Of a stretch of 64,000 nucleotides of DNA, positions 26,044-34,771 are shown piece after piece. The position numbers were made by a program, and so were the translations under genes. The DNA comes from Parvularcula sp. LCG005 (lineage in GTDB: Bacteria > Pseudomonadota > Alphaproteobacteria > Caulobacterales > Parvularculaceae). The stretch spans positions 744,001 through 808,000 of the forward strand of contig NZ_CP136758.1 in NCBI RefSeq assembly GCF_032930845.1. The letters are read 5' to 3'. Under the pieces are notes generated by a model. That model did no database searches, was not told the DNA's origin, and saw only the letters and a list, made by a program, of their open reading frames with translations. Positions within the stretch are counted from its first letter, which is position 1; every line of letters begins with the position of its first letter.

Positions 26044-26763
26044 TCAGTAATAGAGCCGATAGCGCCTGCGATCCTCTTCGCTCACGCGATGGCCAAATCT
26101 CTTGAACCACATCCAGCGGGCTTCCTGGACCTGCCAATAGGCGTCTTCCGCCGCGTCATAGGCGATGGCGCATTGCCGAGCCGTCTCGATTTCTATGGGC
26201 GCAGGTATCGGCGCGCCGAATATCTCGAAGTTTTTGGGGTTGAGATCACGTGACGTCTTGGGATGGATCAGTAGATCGGGTGGCGGCGGGAACGGATACG
26301 TCCAATCGTCATAGGACACAGGGATCTGCTGGTATTCAGACTCGTCGATGTAGAAGTAGTTGGCCCGCATGAACGGCGGAATTGTCTGTTGCATCTGCGC
26401 CATGGTGGGGGTGCTGTAGGGAATCAGGACTGATTTCAATGCCAGCAGCGACCAGAAACTGATGGCGAGAATGGCAAACAGCAACAGCGCGACGAGGGCG
26501 TTCGTCCAGTTGCGGACGCGGCAGGTGGAGATACCCCACCACAGAACCAATCCCACCAGCGCGTAGCCCGTCATGTGAATGAGGCTGACATGGCTGTGCC
26601 AGCCCGAAACCCAGGTAAACGCCAGCCGACAGGCCGGCATCGATGATAGGGAGAATAGCCAGAGACAGGTATTCAGGGCCGCGAAAATGAGCACGCTGAT
26701 CATCAGCGGCCAGTCGACTGGATTCGCACCCTGCTTCGCCAGGACAAAGGCCCGTCTGAGCAT
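26044..26763 (-). CDS. Membrane protein of unknown function
   Basis: A 239-residue protein with about three or four membrane helices in its first half (WPLMISVLIFAALNTCLWLFSL, HVSLIHMTGYALVGLVLWWG, TNALVALLLFAILAISFWSLLAL). They are followed by a soluble 110-residue tail containing WTYPFPPPPDLLIHPKTS and many acidic, Tyr and Trp residues. I do not recognise a family. ATG at 26763 (MLRRAFVLAKQG) is preferred: GGGAGATCACAGGA precedes it. A longer frame to 26802 is possible. It is convergent with cpdR, the two being separated by the terminator, and 68 bases downstream of the HAD gene on the same strand. Confidence 0.65.
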   Translation of the reverse strand: MLRRAFVLAKQGANPVDWPLMISVLIFAALNTCLWLFSLSSMPACRLAFTWVSGWHSHVSLIHMTGYALVGLVLWWGISTCRVRNWTNALVALLLFAILAISFWSLLALKSVLIPYSTPTMAQMQQTIPPFMRANYFYIDESEYQQIPVSYDDWTYPFPPPPDLLIHPKTSRDLNPKNFEIFGAPIPAPIEIETARQCAIAYDAAEDAYWQVQEARWMWFKRFGHRVSEEDRRRYRLYY

Positions 26764-26831
26764 TCCTGTGATCTCCCACCTCGCCCGGGGCCAGCGTGGC
26801 ATTGGACGTCAGCGCTGGCAATTGATCGGCC

Positions 26832-27260
26832 TCAGAAATCGCCGGGCGCGACCTGGGCACAGACGATGCCTTCCTCGCGCCACATGGCGACCACCTTGTC
26901 CCGGTCATCGAAGATGATGTCGGGACGCTGATCACACGCGCGCAGCCAGCCGCGTTTCAGGACGTCGTCGGGCGTGGTATCGCCGTCGCGGCGCATAGTC
27001 AGCGGGATGCTGCCAAGGCCCACATTCTCCAGCCACGCTTCGGTCTCCGCGCGCACAAGGTCGCTACGACCCGACCAGATTTCGACCCGGTACCCCGGAA
27101 GGCGACTGAGGGTTTGGGCAAGGCGAATGACGGGTTCATGCGGCTCATCGTCGACGCAGGCCCGAAAAAAGGCATTCCAGTCCCGCTTCTTGCCGGAGAT
27201 CAGTGGACGGCGATGCTCCACCAGGGCGAGGGTACCGTCGAGGTCAAAGACAACAAACAT
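26832..27260 (-). CDS. HAD-superfamily phosphatase, PNKP-phosphatase-like
   Basis: A 142-residue HAD protein with motif I FVVFDLDGTLA (nucleophile Asp in DLDGT), motif II in VEIWSGRSD, and the acidic motif IV in IIFDDRDKVV. The middle LENVGLGSIPLTMRRDGDTTPDDVLKRGWL matches the phosphatase half of T4 polynucleotide kinase/phosphatase, where the RxDGDxxxDxxxK pattern recurs. This suggests a 3'-phosphatase or related nucleotide phosphatase acting without the kinase half. The substrate is not proven. The gene is divergent from tRNA-Val. Confidence 0.8.
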   Translation of the reverse strand: MFVVFDLDGTLALVEHRRPLISGKKRDWNAFFRACVDDEPHEPVIRLAQTLSRLPGYRVEIWSGRSDLVRAETEAWLENVGLGSIPLTMRRDGDTTPDDVLKRGWLRACDQRPDIIFDDRDKVVAMWREEGIVCAQVAPGDF

Positions 27261-27349
27261 GGCCCCATTCTAGGTTTGACCCTGCCGGTTTTACCAGCGT
27301 CAGTTTTGCTTGAATTTGCGTTCGCGATCGGGTACTCGCGCCTCTCTCC

Positions 27350-27424
27350 GGGCGCATAGCTCAGTGGTAGAGCACTGCCTTCACACGGCAGGGGTCCGTG
27401 GTTCGAACCCACGTGCGCCCACCA
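27350..27424 (+). tRNA. tRNA-Val(CAC), CCA encoded
   Basis: Complete cloverleaf. Acceptor GGGCGCA pairs with TGCGCCC, the D-arm is GCTC..GAGC, and the anticodon stem CTGCC/GGCAG encloses TTCACAC (anticodon CAC, reads GTG). The T-arm is CGTGG-TTCGAAC-CCACG, the discriminator A is at 27421, and CCA at 27422-27424. The CCA overlaps an 8-bp palindrome, CCACGATC/GATCGTGG (27422-27439), that may help termination or 3' processing though there is no T run. Confidence 0.97.
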
Positions 27425-27619
27425 CGATCTTGATCGTGGTCCACCCGGTCGGACATCCCACAGCACCGCTGCAATTTATACGACAAATCCTCGTTTTGAG
27501 CTGGCGTCCTCCAAGGCGCGCCGCTGCATTTTTCGACGTTTTTACAGGCTGAGTTCACCGCCAATAAACGACTGCCACGGTAAGACACTCTTGACCTTAA
27601 CTGCGGCGTTGGACTTGAA

Positions 27620-30600
27620 ATGCACGAAGAACGCATGGGCCAGAATTACCAGCAATTTGCTGAGACCTTTCTCAGGCATGCGCCCTCTGCCATCGCGATG
27701 TTTGACCGTGATATGCGATATCTCGTCGTCACGGATCAGTGGATGGCCGACTATCGGCTGTCCGATCACGATCTGATCGGCCGCTCTCACTACGAGATTT
27801 TTCCTGAAATTCCAGACGACTGGAAGGAGATGCACCAGCGGACGCTGAGCGGGGAAACGCTGTCGTCGGAGGCAGACCCCTTCCTGCGCGCGGACGGTAC
27901 CCTCGACTGGGTCAAATGGCGCAACGTCCCGTGGTACGCCGCGGACGGGCAGGTCGGCGGTATCATCATGTTCACCGAGGTGGTGAGCGACCAGATGTTG
28001 ATGCGCCGAGCGATAGAAAGCGCGGTCGACGGTATCGCGACCATTGGTCTGGATGGCCAGTTCCAGGCGGTGAATGACAACTGCACCCAGATGTTCCTCA
28101 CTGAGAAAAGCACGATGCTTGGCCACGCCCTGGAAGGTTGTGTGCACACCGACTATCGTGACAGCTATGTTTCCCTGCTGGAGCAGGCGAGGGACGAGGG
28201 CCGGGCCGTCGGCGAATTGCGCATGGTGCGCCACGACGAAACCGCGTTCTATGCCCGGGTGACACTCGTCGCCAACTTCACACGCGATGGGTCGCCCACG
28301 ACGTATTACTGCTTCTTGCAGGATATCTCTGATCGCCGTCAGAAGGAAGATGACCTCAAGGCCAAGTCAGACCTGCTGGAACTGACCCAGAATTACGCCG
28401 GCATCGGTCACTGGTTCGTCGATACAACAGACAACAGCCTCTTCTGGTCAGACGAAGTGTTTCGCCTGCACGGCGTTGATCCTGCTGAGGGGGCGCCGCC
28501 CCTGGCGGACGCGATCAATTTCTATCACGAGGACGATCGGGCCGTGGTCACGGAGGCCGTCGAACGGTGCGTCAGCGAGCTGACGTCATTCGAGTTTGAA
28601 CGCCGGATCGTCTCGCGCCAGGGGCGGGTCCGTTGGGTTTACTCCCGCGGCGAATGCCGTCTGGATGAGAAGGGTCAACTGGTCGGCATCTTTGGCATCT
28701 TCCAGGATATCACCGAACGCCGACGCGTTGATATCAAGGTGCGCGAGATCAAGGAGCACTATGAACTGGCAACGCGCAGCGCAGGCGTCGGTGTGTGGCA
28801 GACCTATCCCGACACGAGACGAACCATCTGGTCACCGCTCATTCGGCAACTCCTTGCGCCAGAATCCTGTGAGAAAAGTGACCTTGACGGTCTTGTCCGT
28901 GAACGCATCGATCCGCGTGATCGGGCTATGGCGGAACGGATCCTGAAATCTGTCAGCGATACGGGCGGCAAGCGCACGGCGACCATCCGGATGCGCGGGG
29001 AAAACGGCAAACTCGTCCGGGTCCTGTTGCGCGGTGACGTTGTGAAACGGGCCGACGGCAGCATTGCGTCCATTGCCGGGTCATTTCTCGATGTCAGCGA
29101 AGAATCGTCCCGCAACGAAGTCCGGGAGATGGTCTGGGATATCCTGATCGATCCCACCGTTCCCTATGACCAGAAATTCAAGGCCGTGCTCACCCATTGC
29201 ATTGATCATATGGGCATGGAGCAGGCGGCCATTATCCTCAAAACCGGGACAGGGCATGAAGTGCTCGCCTCTGTCAGTAACGTCAGTCACAAGACGATTG
29301 GGGCTGTCGGCGGCAAATTGCTGGCCGAGTCACTCGCTGCTCGGCGGCCCAAGGGAGCGCTGCTTGGCGTTGAGTCCCTGTCCACCGACTTTGATACACC
29401 GCCGGCCGCCGCCTATCTGTCTGTTCCCATCTATATCGATGCCAAGCCCCAGGGTGTTGTTGCCTTTCTGTCTGATAGCGCAATGCCAAAGACACTTGGC
29501 CGCGAAGACATCGAATTTGTTCGGGTGATCGCGAGCTGGTTCGGCTTCAAGATCAGCCGTCGTCAGCAATTGGCTCATCTTGAGCGCAGCGAGGAGCGCT
29601 TTGCCCTGGCCGCGCAGGGCTCTGCAGTTGGTATCTGGGACTGGGTCGACGTCAATGGCACGGCAGAGATCTGGTCCGACCAGTTCTATCGCCTGCTTGG
29701 CTATGAGCCGCACGCCATCACAGCATCGCTGCAGACATTCAAGAGCCTTCTGCACCCTGATGACCGCGATGCAACCTTCGCGGCGGTGCAGAACCATCTG
29801 AGAAACAAGGTGCCATTCCGTTGCGAATATCGTCTGCGCTGCAAGAGCGGCCTTTACCGGTGGTTCCTCGGTACAGGGCAGGCGGTCTGGGACGACGAGG
29901 GCAAGCCACGCCGCATGATCGGGTCGATCATGGATGTCCATGACCAGAAGCTCGCCCATCAGCTCAAAGATGAATTTGTCTCGACCGTTTCGCATGAGCT
30001 GCGCACGCCGCTGACATCGATTGTCGGCGCCATGGCGCTCGCCCGATCGGGCCGCCTCGGGGCGATTGATCCGGTCATGAACGATCTTTTGGGAATCGCC
30101 GCCAAGAATGGCGAGCGTCTGCTTCATCTCATTGATGATATCCTCGACATCGAGAAAATATCAGTGGGCGGTATGCGTTTTGAAATGGGCGAGGTCGAGA
30201 TCGACCGCGTCATTGCGACTGCCGTCGAAAGCTCACAGTCCATGGCGGACAGTTCTGGTGTGCGCCTGCATGTCGATATGGGAGAAGAACCACCGCAGAT
30301 TGAAGCGGACCCGGACCGACTCCATCAGCTGCTGACAAACCTCCTGTCGAACGCCATCAAATTCTCGCGGCCGGATACGGATATTCGTATTTCGCTGCGC
30401 GCGGAAGATGAGGCGGTCAGTGTCGATATCGTGGATCAGGGTTGCGGTATTCCCACCGCAGACATGGAGCGTATCTTCGAACGCTTTGTGCAGGGAAATT
30501 CGACCGACGCCCGTGGCGCGGAAGGCACGGGTCTTGGCCTGTCCATCTGCCGCGCCATTGCCCGCGGGCATCAGGGCGAGATTACCGTGCAAAGCCGTGT

Positions 30601-31102
30601 CGGCGTGGGCAGTACTTTCACTGTGACATTGCCGCGCCGACAGATGCTGGCAATTGGGGACAGCGTGTCGGTGCAGGAGGAACCCCGGGATACCGACATG
30701 CCGCGGATTCTTCATATCGAAGATGATCTGGACACCGCAGAACTGATGGCGGCGGTGATTGGCCCCGCCATTGAGGTTGTGAACGTCAGCTCCATCAGTC
30801 AGGCCAAGCACATGATCATGAATGCGGAGTTCCACATCGTTCTGCTCGACCTGGTGCTTGGTGAGGAGCGGGGTGAGGATTTCATCGACTTCCTCGCACG
30901 CAGGGAAAAATCACGGACAGAGGTCATCGTCTATTCCGTTGATGCCCACGGCATTCGCACCCTGCCGCAATTCGTCACCGGCCTGTTCCTGAAATCGGCC
31001 GTGCGGCCAGAAGAGGTGACGAAGGAACTTTATAATATTTTCCGGCGTAAAGGGTACGCCATGCCCACCATCAGGCTCAACGACGAGAGGATCGCTTCGT
31101 GA
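27620..31102 (+). CDS. Cytosolic multi-PAS/GAF hybrid sensor histidine kinase
   Basis: A 1160-residue kinase with no membrane segment. Approximate order: PAS 10-125, PAS 130-245, PAS 255-375 (ending IFGIFQDITERRR), PAS-like 380-495, GAF 510-650, PAS 665-780 (YRWFLGTGQAVWDDEG), HisKA with His792 in FVSTVSHELRTPLTSIVG, HATPase_c (LLTNLLSNAIKF, GTGLGLSICRAIARGH), and a C-terminal receiver (ILHIEDDLDTAELM, Asp1077 in IVLLDLVLG). The stop overlaps the next response-regulator gene by four bases. From residue 380 on it is clearly similar to the kinase encoded at 31913-34591. A start at 27635 (MGQNY) is possible. Input signal unknown; multiple PAS/GAF suggests several ligands or redox cofactors. Confidence 0.92.
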   Translation: MHEERMGQNYQQFAETFLRHAPSAIAMFDRDMRYLVVTDQWMADYRLSDHDLIGRSHYEIFPEIPDDWKEMHQRTLSGETLSSEADPFLRADGTLDWVKWRNVPWYAADGQVGGIIMFTEVVSDQMLMRRAIESAVDGIATIGLDGQFQAVNDNCTQMFLTEKSTMLGHALEGCVHTDYRDSYVSLLEQARDEGRAVGELRMVRHDETAFYARVTLVANFTRDGSPTTYYCFLQDISDRRQKEDDLKAKSDLLELTQNYAGIGHWFVDTTDNSLFWSDEVFRLHGVDPAEGAPPLADAINFYHEDDRAVVTEAVERCVSELTSFEFERRIVSRQGRVRWVYSRGECRLDEKGQLVGIFGIFQDITERRRVDIKVREIKEHYELATRSAGVGVWQTYPDTRRTIWSPLIRQLLAPESCEKSDLDGLVRERIDPRDRAMAERILKSVSDTGGKRTATIRMRGENGKLVRVLLRGDVVKRADGSIASIAGSFLDVSEESSRNEVREMVWDILIDPTVPYDQKFKAVLTHCIDHMGMEQAAIILKTGTGHEVLASVSNVSHKTIGAVGGKLLAESLAARRPKGALLGVESLSTDFDTPPAAAYLSVPIYIDAKPQGVVAFLSDSAMPKTLGREDIEFVRVIASWFGFKISRRQQLAHLERSEERFALAAQGSAVGIWDWVDVNGTAEIWSDQFYRLLGYEPHAITASLQTFKSLLHPDDRDATFAAVQNHLRNKVPFRCEYRLRCKSGLYRWFLGTGQAVWDDEGKPRRMIGSIMDVHDQKLAHQLKDEFVSTVSHELRTPLTSIVGAMALARSGRLGAIDPVMNDLLGIAAKNGERLLHLIDDILDIEKISVGGMRFEMGEVEIDRVIATAVESSQSMADSSGVRLHVDMGEEPPQIEADPDRLHQLLTNLLSNAIKFSRPDTDIRISLRAEDEAVSVDIVDQGCGIPTADMERIFERFVQGNSTDARGAEGTGLGLSICRAIARGHQGEITVQSRVGVGSTFTVTLPRRQMLAIGDSVSVQEEPRDTDMPRILHIEDDLDTAELMAAVIGPAIEVVNVSSISQAKHMIMNAEFHIVLLDLVLGEERGEDFIDFLARREKSRTEVIVYSVDAHGIRTLPQFVTGLFLKSAVRPEEVTKELYNIFRRKGYAMPTIRLNDERIAS

Positions 31103-31509
31103 ACGTGCTAAGAACCATCGTCTGCGTTGAAGATGATCCGGATATCCGGACGATCATTGAACTGTCTCTGTCCCATGTCGGTGGCTATGAGGTTCATATC
31201 TTTGAAGATGGCCCGACGGCGTTGCTTGAAATCGACAAGGTCAGTCCAGACCTTATCATTCTCGATGTCATGATGCCGGGCATGGATGGATTCGAAACGC
31301 TCAGCTATCTGCGGCGAATGTCAAAAACCGAGGAGACGCCCGTTATTTTCATGACGGCGAAGGCGCAAAAAAGAGAAATTCAGCGCTATATCTCGGCGGG
31401 GGCGATCGATGTGATCATCAAGCCATTCGACCCGATGACCCTGTCGGGAGAGGTCCAGCGCATCTTTGACCAGTGGCTTCTGGCGCCTGCCGTCCAGACG
31501 GTCGGCTAG
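31099..31509 (+). CDS. Single-domain response regulator of the kinase cluster
   Basis: A 136-residue protein that is all receiver domain: CVEDDPDIRTIIEL, phospho-acceptor Asp56 in LIILDVMMPGMDGFETL, the conserved Thr/Ser in VIFMTAKAQ, and IIKPFDPMTL (Lys). There is no output domain, so it works by protein-protein contact or as a relay step. Start is GTG at 31099, overlapping the kinase stop (GTGA), which means translational coupling. Its stop TAG at 31507-31509 overlaps the stop of the convergent HPt gene (CTAG). Confidence 0.93.
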   Translation: MNVLRTIVCVEDDPDIRTIIELSLSHVGGYEVHIFEDGPTALLEIDKVSPDLIILDVMMPGMDGFETLSYLRRMSKTEETPVIFMTAKAQKREIQRYISAGAIDVIIKPFDPMTLSGEVQRIFDQWLLAPAVQTVG

Positions 31510-31835
31510 TCCTTAATCCGTATCGCCATCATTGCGTCGATCAGACGTGTGATCATCTGGCCAACATTGTCCCGTGTCCCGTCGTTGAGCAGTTCACAGA
31601 GTGCGACTTCAGCGGCGCGGGCGTATCGGCTGACCAGCGTATAACCAAAGACTCCTGCGGAGCCGGCGAGCTTGTGGCAGACCCGCTCCAGCTCAGCGAT
31701 GTCCGTCGGCGAGCCGCGGCCGTCTTCAATACGCTGCCAGCTATCCGTGATGTCATCCGCGCCAAGCCGCAGATTCGCCGCGTAGTGGGCGCGGATGTCG
31801 TGGGTGTCGACGGGCTTTTGCGGTTCTGCGATCAT
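31506..31835 (-). CDS. HPt-domain phosphotransfer protein
   Basis: A 109-residue all-helical protein with a histidine phosphotransfer motif CHKLAGSAGVFG (His54), a pattern shared with HPt modules of hybrid-kinase relays. The rest is a single four-helix bundle (DITDSWQRIEDGRG, ARAAEVALCELLND). I chose ATG at 31835; the first codon of the longer frame is TTG at 31841. It lies between a hybrid kinase plus response regulator on one side and a second kinase on the other, so it could carry phosphoryl groups between them. Its stop overlaps that of the response regulator. Confidence 0.85.
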   Translation of the reverse strand: MIAEPQKPVDTHDIRAHYAANLRLGADDITDSWQRIEDGRGSPTDIAELERVCHKLAGSAGVFGYTLVSRYARAAEVALCELLNDGTRDNVGQMITRLIDAMMAIRIKD

Positions 31836-31912
31836 GCTCAAAGGCTAGGCGAAACCTGGTGGAAAGACCGTTAACGCCGGTCGGACCGGCGGCTCGGGCA
31901 CGCCGGAGCCGT

Positions 31913-34591
31913 TCAGCCGACCTCATGTGCAGGGACGGATTTGTCCGCATCTAATTCAGTATACATTGGGAAGTGCAACGTCATGGTCGTTCCCATGCCT
32001 ACCCGGCTTTGAACGGTGACATCCCCCTGGTGGGCCAACATAATTTCCTTACAGATCGCGAGCCCAAGACCCGTGCCGGAAATATTCTTGTCCGAATTAT
32101 TCTCAAGCTGCATGAACCGCCCGAAAATGCGGTCGAGGTTGTTGGCCGGTATCCCCTGGCCATTGTCCTTGACGTCAATCAGGACCTGTCCGGGACGGGA
32201 ATAGGCGGTCAGTTCAACCTGTCCGTCCACATCCGATGAAAACTTCACGGCGTTGGAAATGAGGTTGATGAGCACCTGAAAAACGCGGTCATGATCGCCG
32301 AAAATGACGAGATCCTCAGTTGGCGGGACGAGTTTGATTGTCGCCTCATGTTTCTGCGCAAAGGCCTGGTTCTGCTCGACGGCCTCCACCAGCAGGGGGG
32401 CAATGTCGAGTTTGCTGGTGCGCATCCCTTTGTGATCGGACGAGATTTTCTCGAGGTCCAGAATGTCGTTGATCAGGCGCAAAAGACGTTCGCTGCTCGT
32501 CTGGGTGATCCGTAGCAGATTGTCGACGGAGGCATCGACAACACCAATCTTGCCTGACCGGACAAGCTGGAGTGAGCCGAGGATCGAGGTCATCGGTGTG
32601 CGCAGTTCGTGGGACACGGTCGAAATGAATTGAGCCCGATTTTCTTCTTCCGTCTTGCGTTCATTGATATCCATCAGGGAGCCGATCATCCGGACCGCCG
32701 TTCCATTGGCGTCCCAGACCGCCTGACCCGTCCCGAGGAACCATCGATAACTGCCGTCTGCCATGCGTAGGCGATATTCCTGGTGGTATGGAGTCCGACC
32801 GACAAGATGCTGTTCCAACGCCTTCAGCGTCGCCTGAACGTCATCGGGATGGATCAGGTCAAAGAATGCTGAGCGGGTAGAGGCAATGACATCCCGGTCA
32901 TAGCCCAAAAGCTGGTACAGACGATCGGACCAGATCTGCTCTTCTTCGCTGACATTGATCCAGTCCCAGATGCCGACACTGGACCCGGCCAGAGCGAGCG
33001 CAAACCGTTCTTCTTTCTCCGCAATGTCTTCGACATTTTTCTGCATGCCGATTTCATAACCAATCCAGCGGGCAATCAGATCGATCAGGGTCAGATCTTC
33101 CTGCGTAAACGGACGGTTGCGGACTTCGGGGCTCGAAAAATTGATCGTGCCATACTGCGCGCCGCGCACGAACAGGGGCGCACCAATATACGCTTCAAGG
33201 CCGAAGGACCGGTAACAGGGGTGCTCGCGAATTTCGCTTTCGCCAACATGGTGGAAGGCCAAAGGTCCTGTCGCCTGACAGACGTGGAAGCAGTAGGTGT
33301 TCGCGAAATCGAAGCGTTGGCCCGGCTGCAGGGAATCATCGGGTGTGATGGCGTGCAGGACGGAATAGGTGTCACCGCGTATCTTGCTGATGATGCCGAC
33401 ATGCAGACCATAATGCTCGTTCACGAGCGAGAGAATCCGCCGGCATTTCTCATTGAACTCAAGGCTGTTGTCGACCAGCACCGACCAGACGCGGTCTTTT
33501 GTATCTTGGGCGGCATGCTCGGCCGTGACGTTGCGGAATGATCCGGCGATCAGATGTTCATCAGGGAAGTCCGCATGCAGCAGGTCGATCATTGAGCCCT
33601 GAATTTCAAGTTTGATCCAGCTATCGTCCTCATGGCGTAGCCGGATCGTGACGCCGAAGGGACCGTCGGCCTCTTTGAGCTGCTGCTGGTAGGACAGCGC
33701 ATCCTTCAGGTCTTCCCGGTGCACCCGGCGGATGAATTCATCACGGGTCAGAACGTAATCATGGGGCAGGCCGAGAATATCGTTGATCAAAGGAGACCAA
33801 CTGGTCTGCCCGCTATCAAGATCTGTTTCCCACAGGCCGACCGATGAACCCTCCAGCGCTGTCTGAATGCGGAAAGTAGAATGCGTCGCTGCAGCCTTTT
33901 TTTGCTCCAGATCACGCATGTTTCGCAACAGCATGTCGAGGATCGGCTTGAAGATGAAGATCACCTCTGCCAGCAGAATGAGCAGGGTGCCGATTGTCTG
34001 CCACTGGTGGATCCGACCAATGCGCTGGATCCGTGCATCGGCGCGGCGCTCGAACATCATGACAATATCATCGAGTGTTTTCAGAAGCGGCCCATAGGCG
34101 AGGCTTCGCATCGCGTTGATATCGTCATCCGTCGACTGGCCCGCGGCGGCGCTTTTTGCAGCACTGATAAAATCGGCCCAAAGGGGGCCGGCGCCCCGTT
34201 CCGCGTCGTCAAACGCGCTCCGGAATGCCTCCCGGTCGATCGCCGACATTTTTTGTTCATCAACGTGACGGCGAAGAAGCGCATCGCTGCTTTCGATCCG
34301 GTCCAAGGTGGTTTCAAAGAGCGCCACCACTTCGGGGGGCGCTTCCGGTGCGGCATGCAGCTGCTCGGCCAGGGCCAGGGTGCGCTGGCTCAACAAGCGT
34401 TGGCGTCCGCTGATGTTGACCATCTCCGTTGCGTCGAGGTCCTGACGCAGTTCGTGATGGACGACCAGTTCAGAGGCGATCGTGATGAAAATGATCAGGA
34501 AAATGGCGAGGGCGTAGCTGCGTTCAAAGCGCGACTTCATCATCCCCGCCAAGGCGTTCGGCTTTGCTTCCTTATTGCCCATCACACCCAT
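31913..34591 (-). CDS. Membrane sensor histidine kinase with PilJ-like N-terminal sensor
   Basis: An 892-residue kinase. Membrane helix at about 25-46 (YALAIFLIIFITIASELVV), then a periplasmic four-helix sensor containing MVNISGRQRLLSQRT (PilJ type-IV-pili-sensing motif, akin to the NarX P-box), then a second membrane helix near 205-225 (GTLLILLAEVIFIFKPILDML). A PAS, a GAF (ADFPDEHLIAGSFR; FANTYCFHVCQATGPLAFHHVGE) and another PAS (YRWFLGTGQAVWDANG) follow, then HisKA with His661 (FISTVSHELRTPMTSILG) and HATPase_c (FQVLINLISNAVKFSS; GTGLGLAICKEIMLAHQ). It has no receiver. The GAF-PAS-kinase part is highly similar to the kinase at 27620-31102. It would depend on the HPt and receiver proteins between for a relay, or on a partner elsewhere. 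Confidence 0.9.
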   Translation of the reverse strand: MGVMGNKEAKPNALAGMMKSRFERSYALAIFLIIFITIASELVVHHELRQDLDATEMVNISGRQRLLSQRTLALAEQLHAAPEAPPEVVALFETTLDRIESSDALLRRHVDEQKMSAIDREAFRSAFDDAERGAGPLWADFISAAKSAAAGQSTDDDINAMRSLAYGPLLKTLDDIVMMFERRADARIQRIGRIHQWQTIGTLLILLAEVIFIFKPILDMLLRNMRDLEQKKAAATHSTFRIQTALEGSSVGLWETDLDSGQTSWSPLINDILGLPHDYVLTRDEFIRRVHREDLKDALSYQQQLKEADGPFGVTIRLRHEDDSWIKLEIQGSMIDLLHADFPDEHLIAGSFRNVTAEHAAQDTKDRVWSVLVDNSLEFNEKCRRILSLVNEHYGLHVGIISKIRGDTYSVLHAITPDDSLQPGQRFDFANTYCFHVCQATGPLAFHHVGESEIREHPCYRSFGLEAYIGAPLFVRGAQYGTINFSSPEVRNRPFTQEDLTLIDLIARWIGYEIGMQKNVEDIAEKEERFALALAGSSVGIWDWINVSEEEQIWSDRLYQLLGYDRDVIASTRSAFFDLIHPDDVQATLKALEQHLVGRTPYHQEYRLRMADGSYRWFLGTGQAVWDANGTAVRMIGSLMDINERKTEEENRAQFISTVSHELRTPMTSILGSLQLVRSGKIGVVDASVDNLLRITQTSSERLLRLINDILDLEKISSDHKGMRTSKLDIAPLLVEAVEQNQAFAQKHEATIKLVPPTEDLVIFGDHDRVFQVLINLISNAVKFSSDVDGQVELTAYSRPGQVLIDVKDNGQGIPANNLDRIFGRFMQLENNSDKNISGTGLGLAICKEIMLAHQGDVTVQSRVGMGTTMTLHFPMYTELDADKSVPAHEVG

Positions 34592-34771
34592 TGTGAGCCA
34601 CTTTCGCTACTACCAATCGCTTCCCCGGCAAATTCTGAGGCGATAAGGTTATTATTCTGTTGGCATGGCAGGCGATGGCGCTAACGAGCAGTGGCCTCGA
34701 CCAACCGGTGCAGTGGTTCGGGGGCCATCAACCGAACCGCCCAGCCGGTGATCACGATCAGGAGGACCACC

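Noticed and set aside
27422-27439. 8-bp palindrome at the end of tRNA-Val as an attachment site or terminator
   Set aside because: No T run, no second copy and no integrase gene nearby.
34715-34738. GGTTCGG/CCGAACC inverted repeat ahead of the LysE gene as a riboswitch or operator
   Set aside because: A single 7-bp repeat with a 10-base loop is common in GC-rich DNA and no known riboswitch core is visible.
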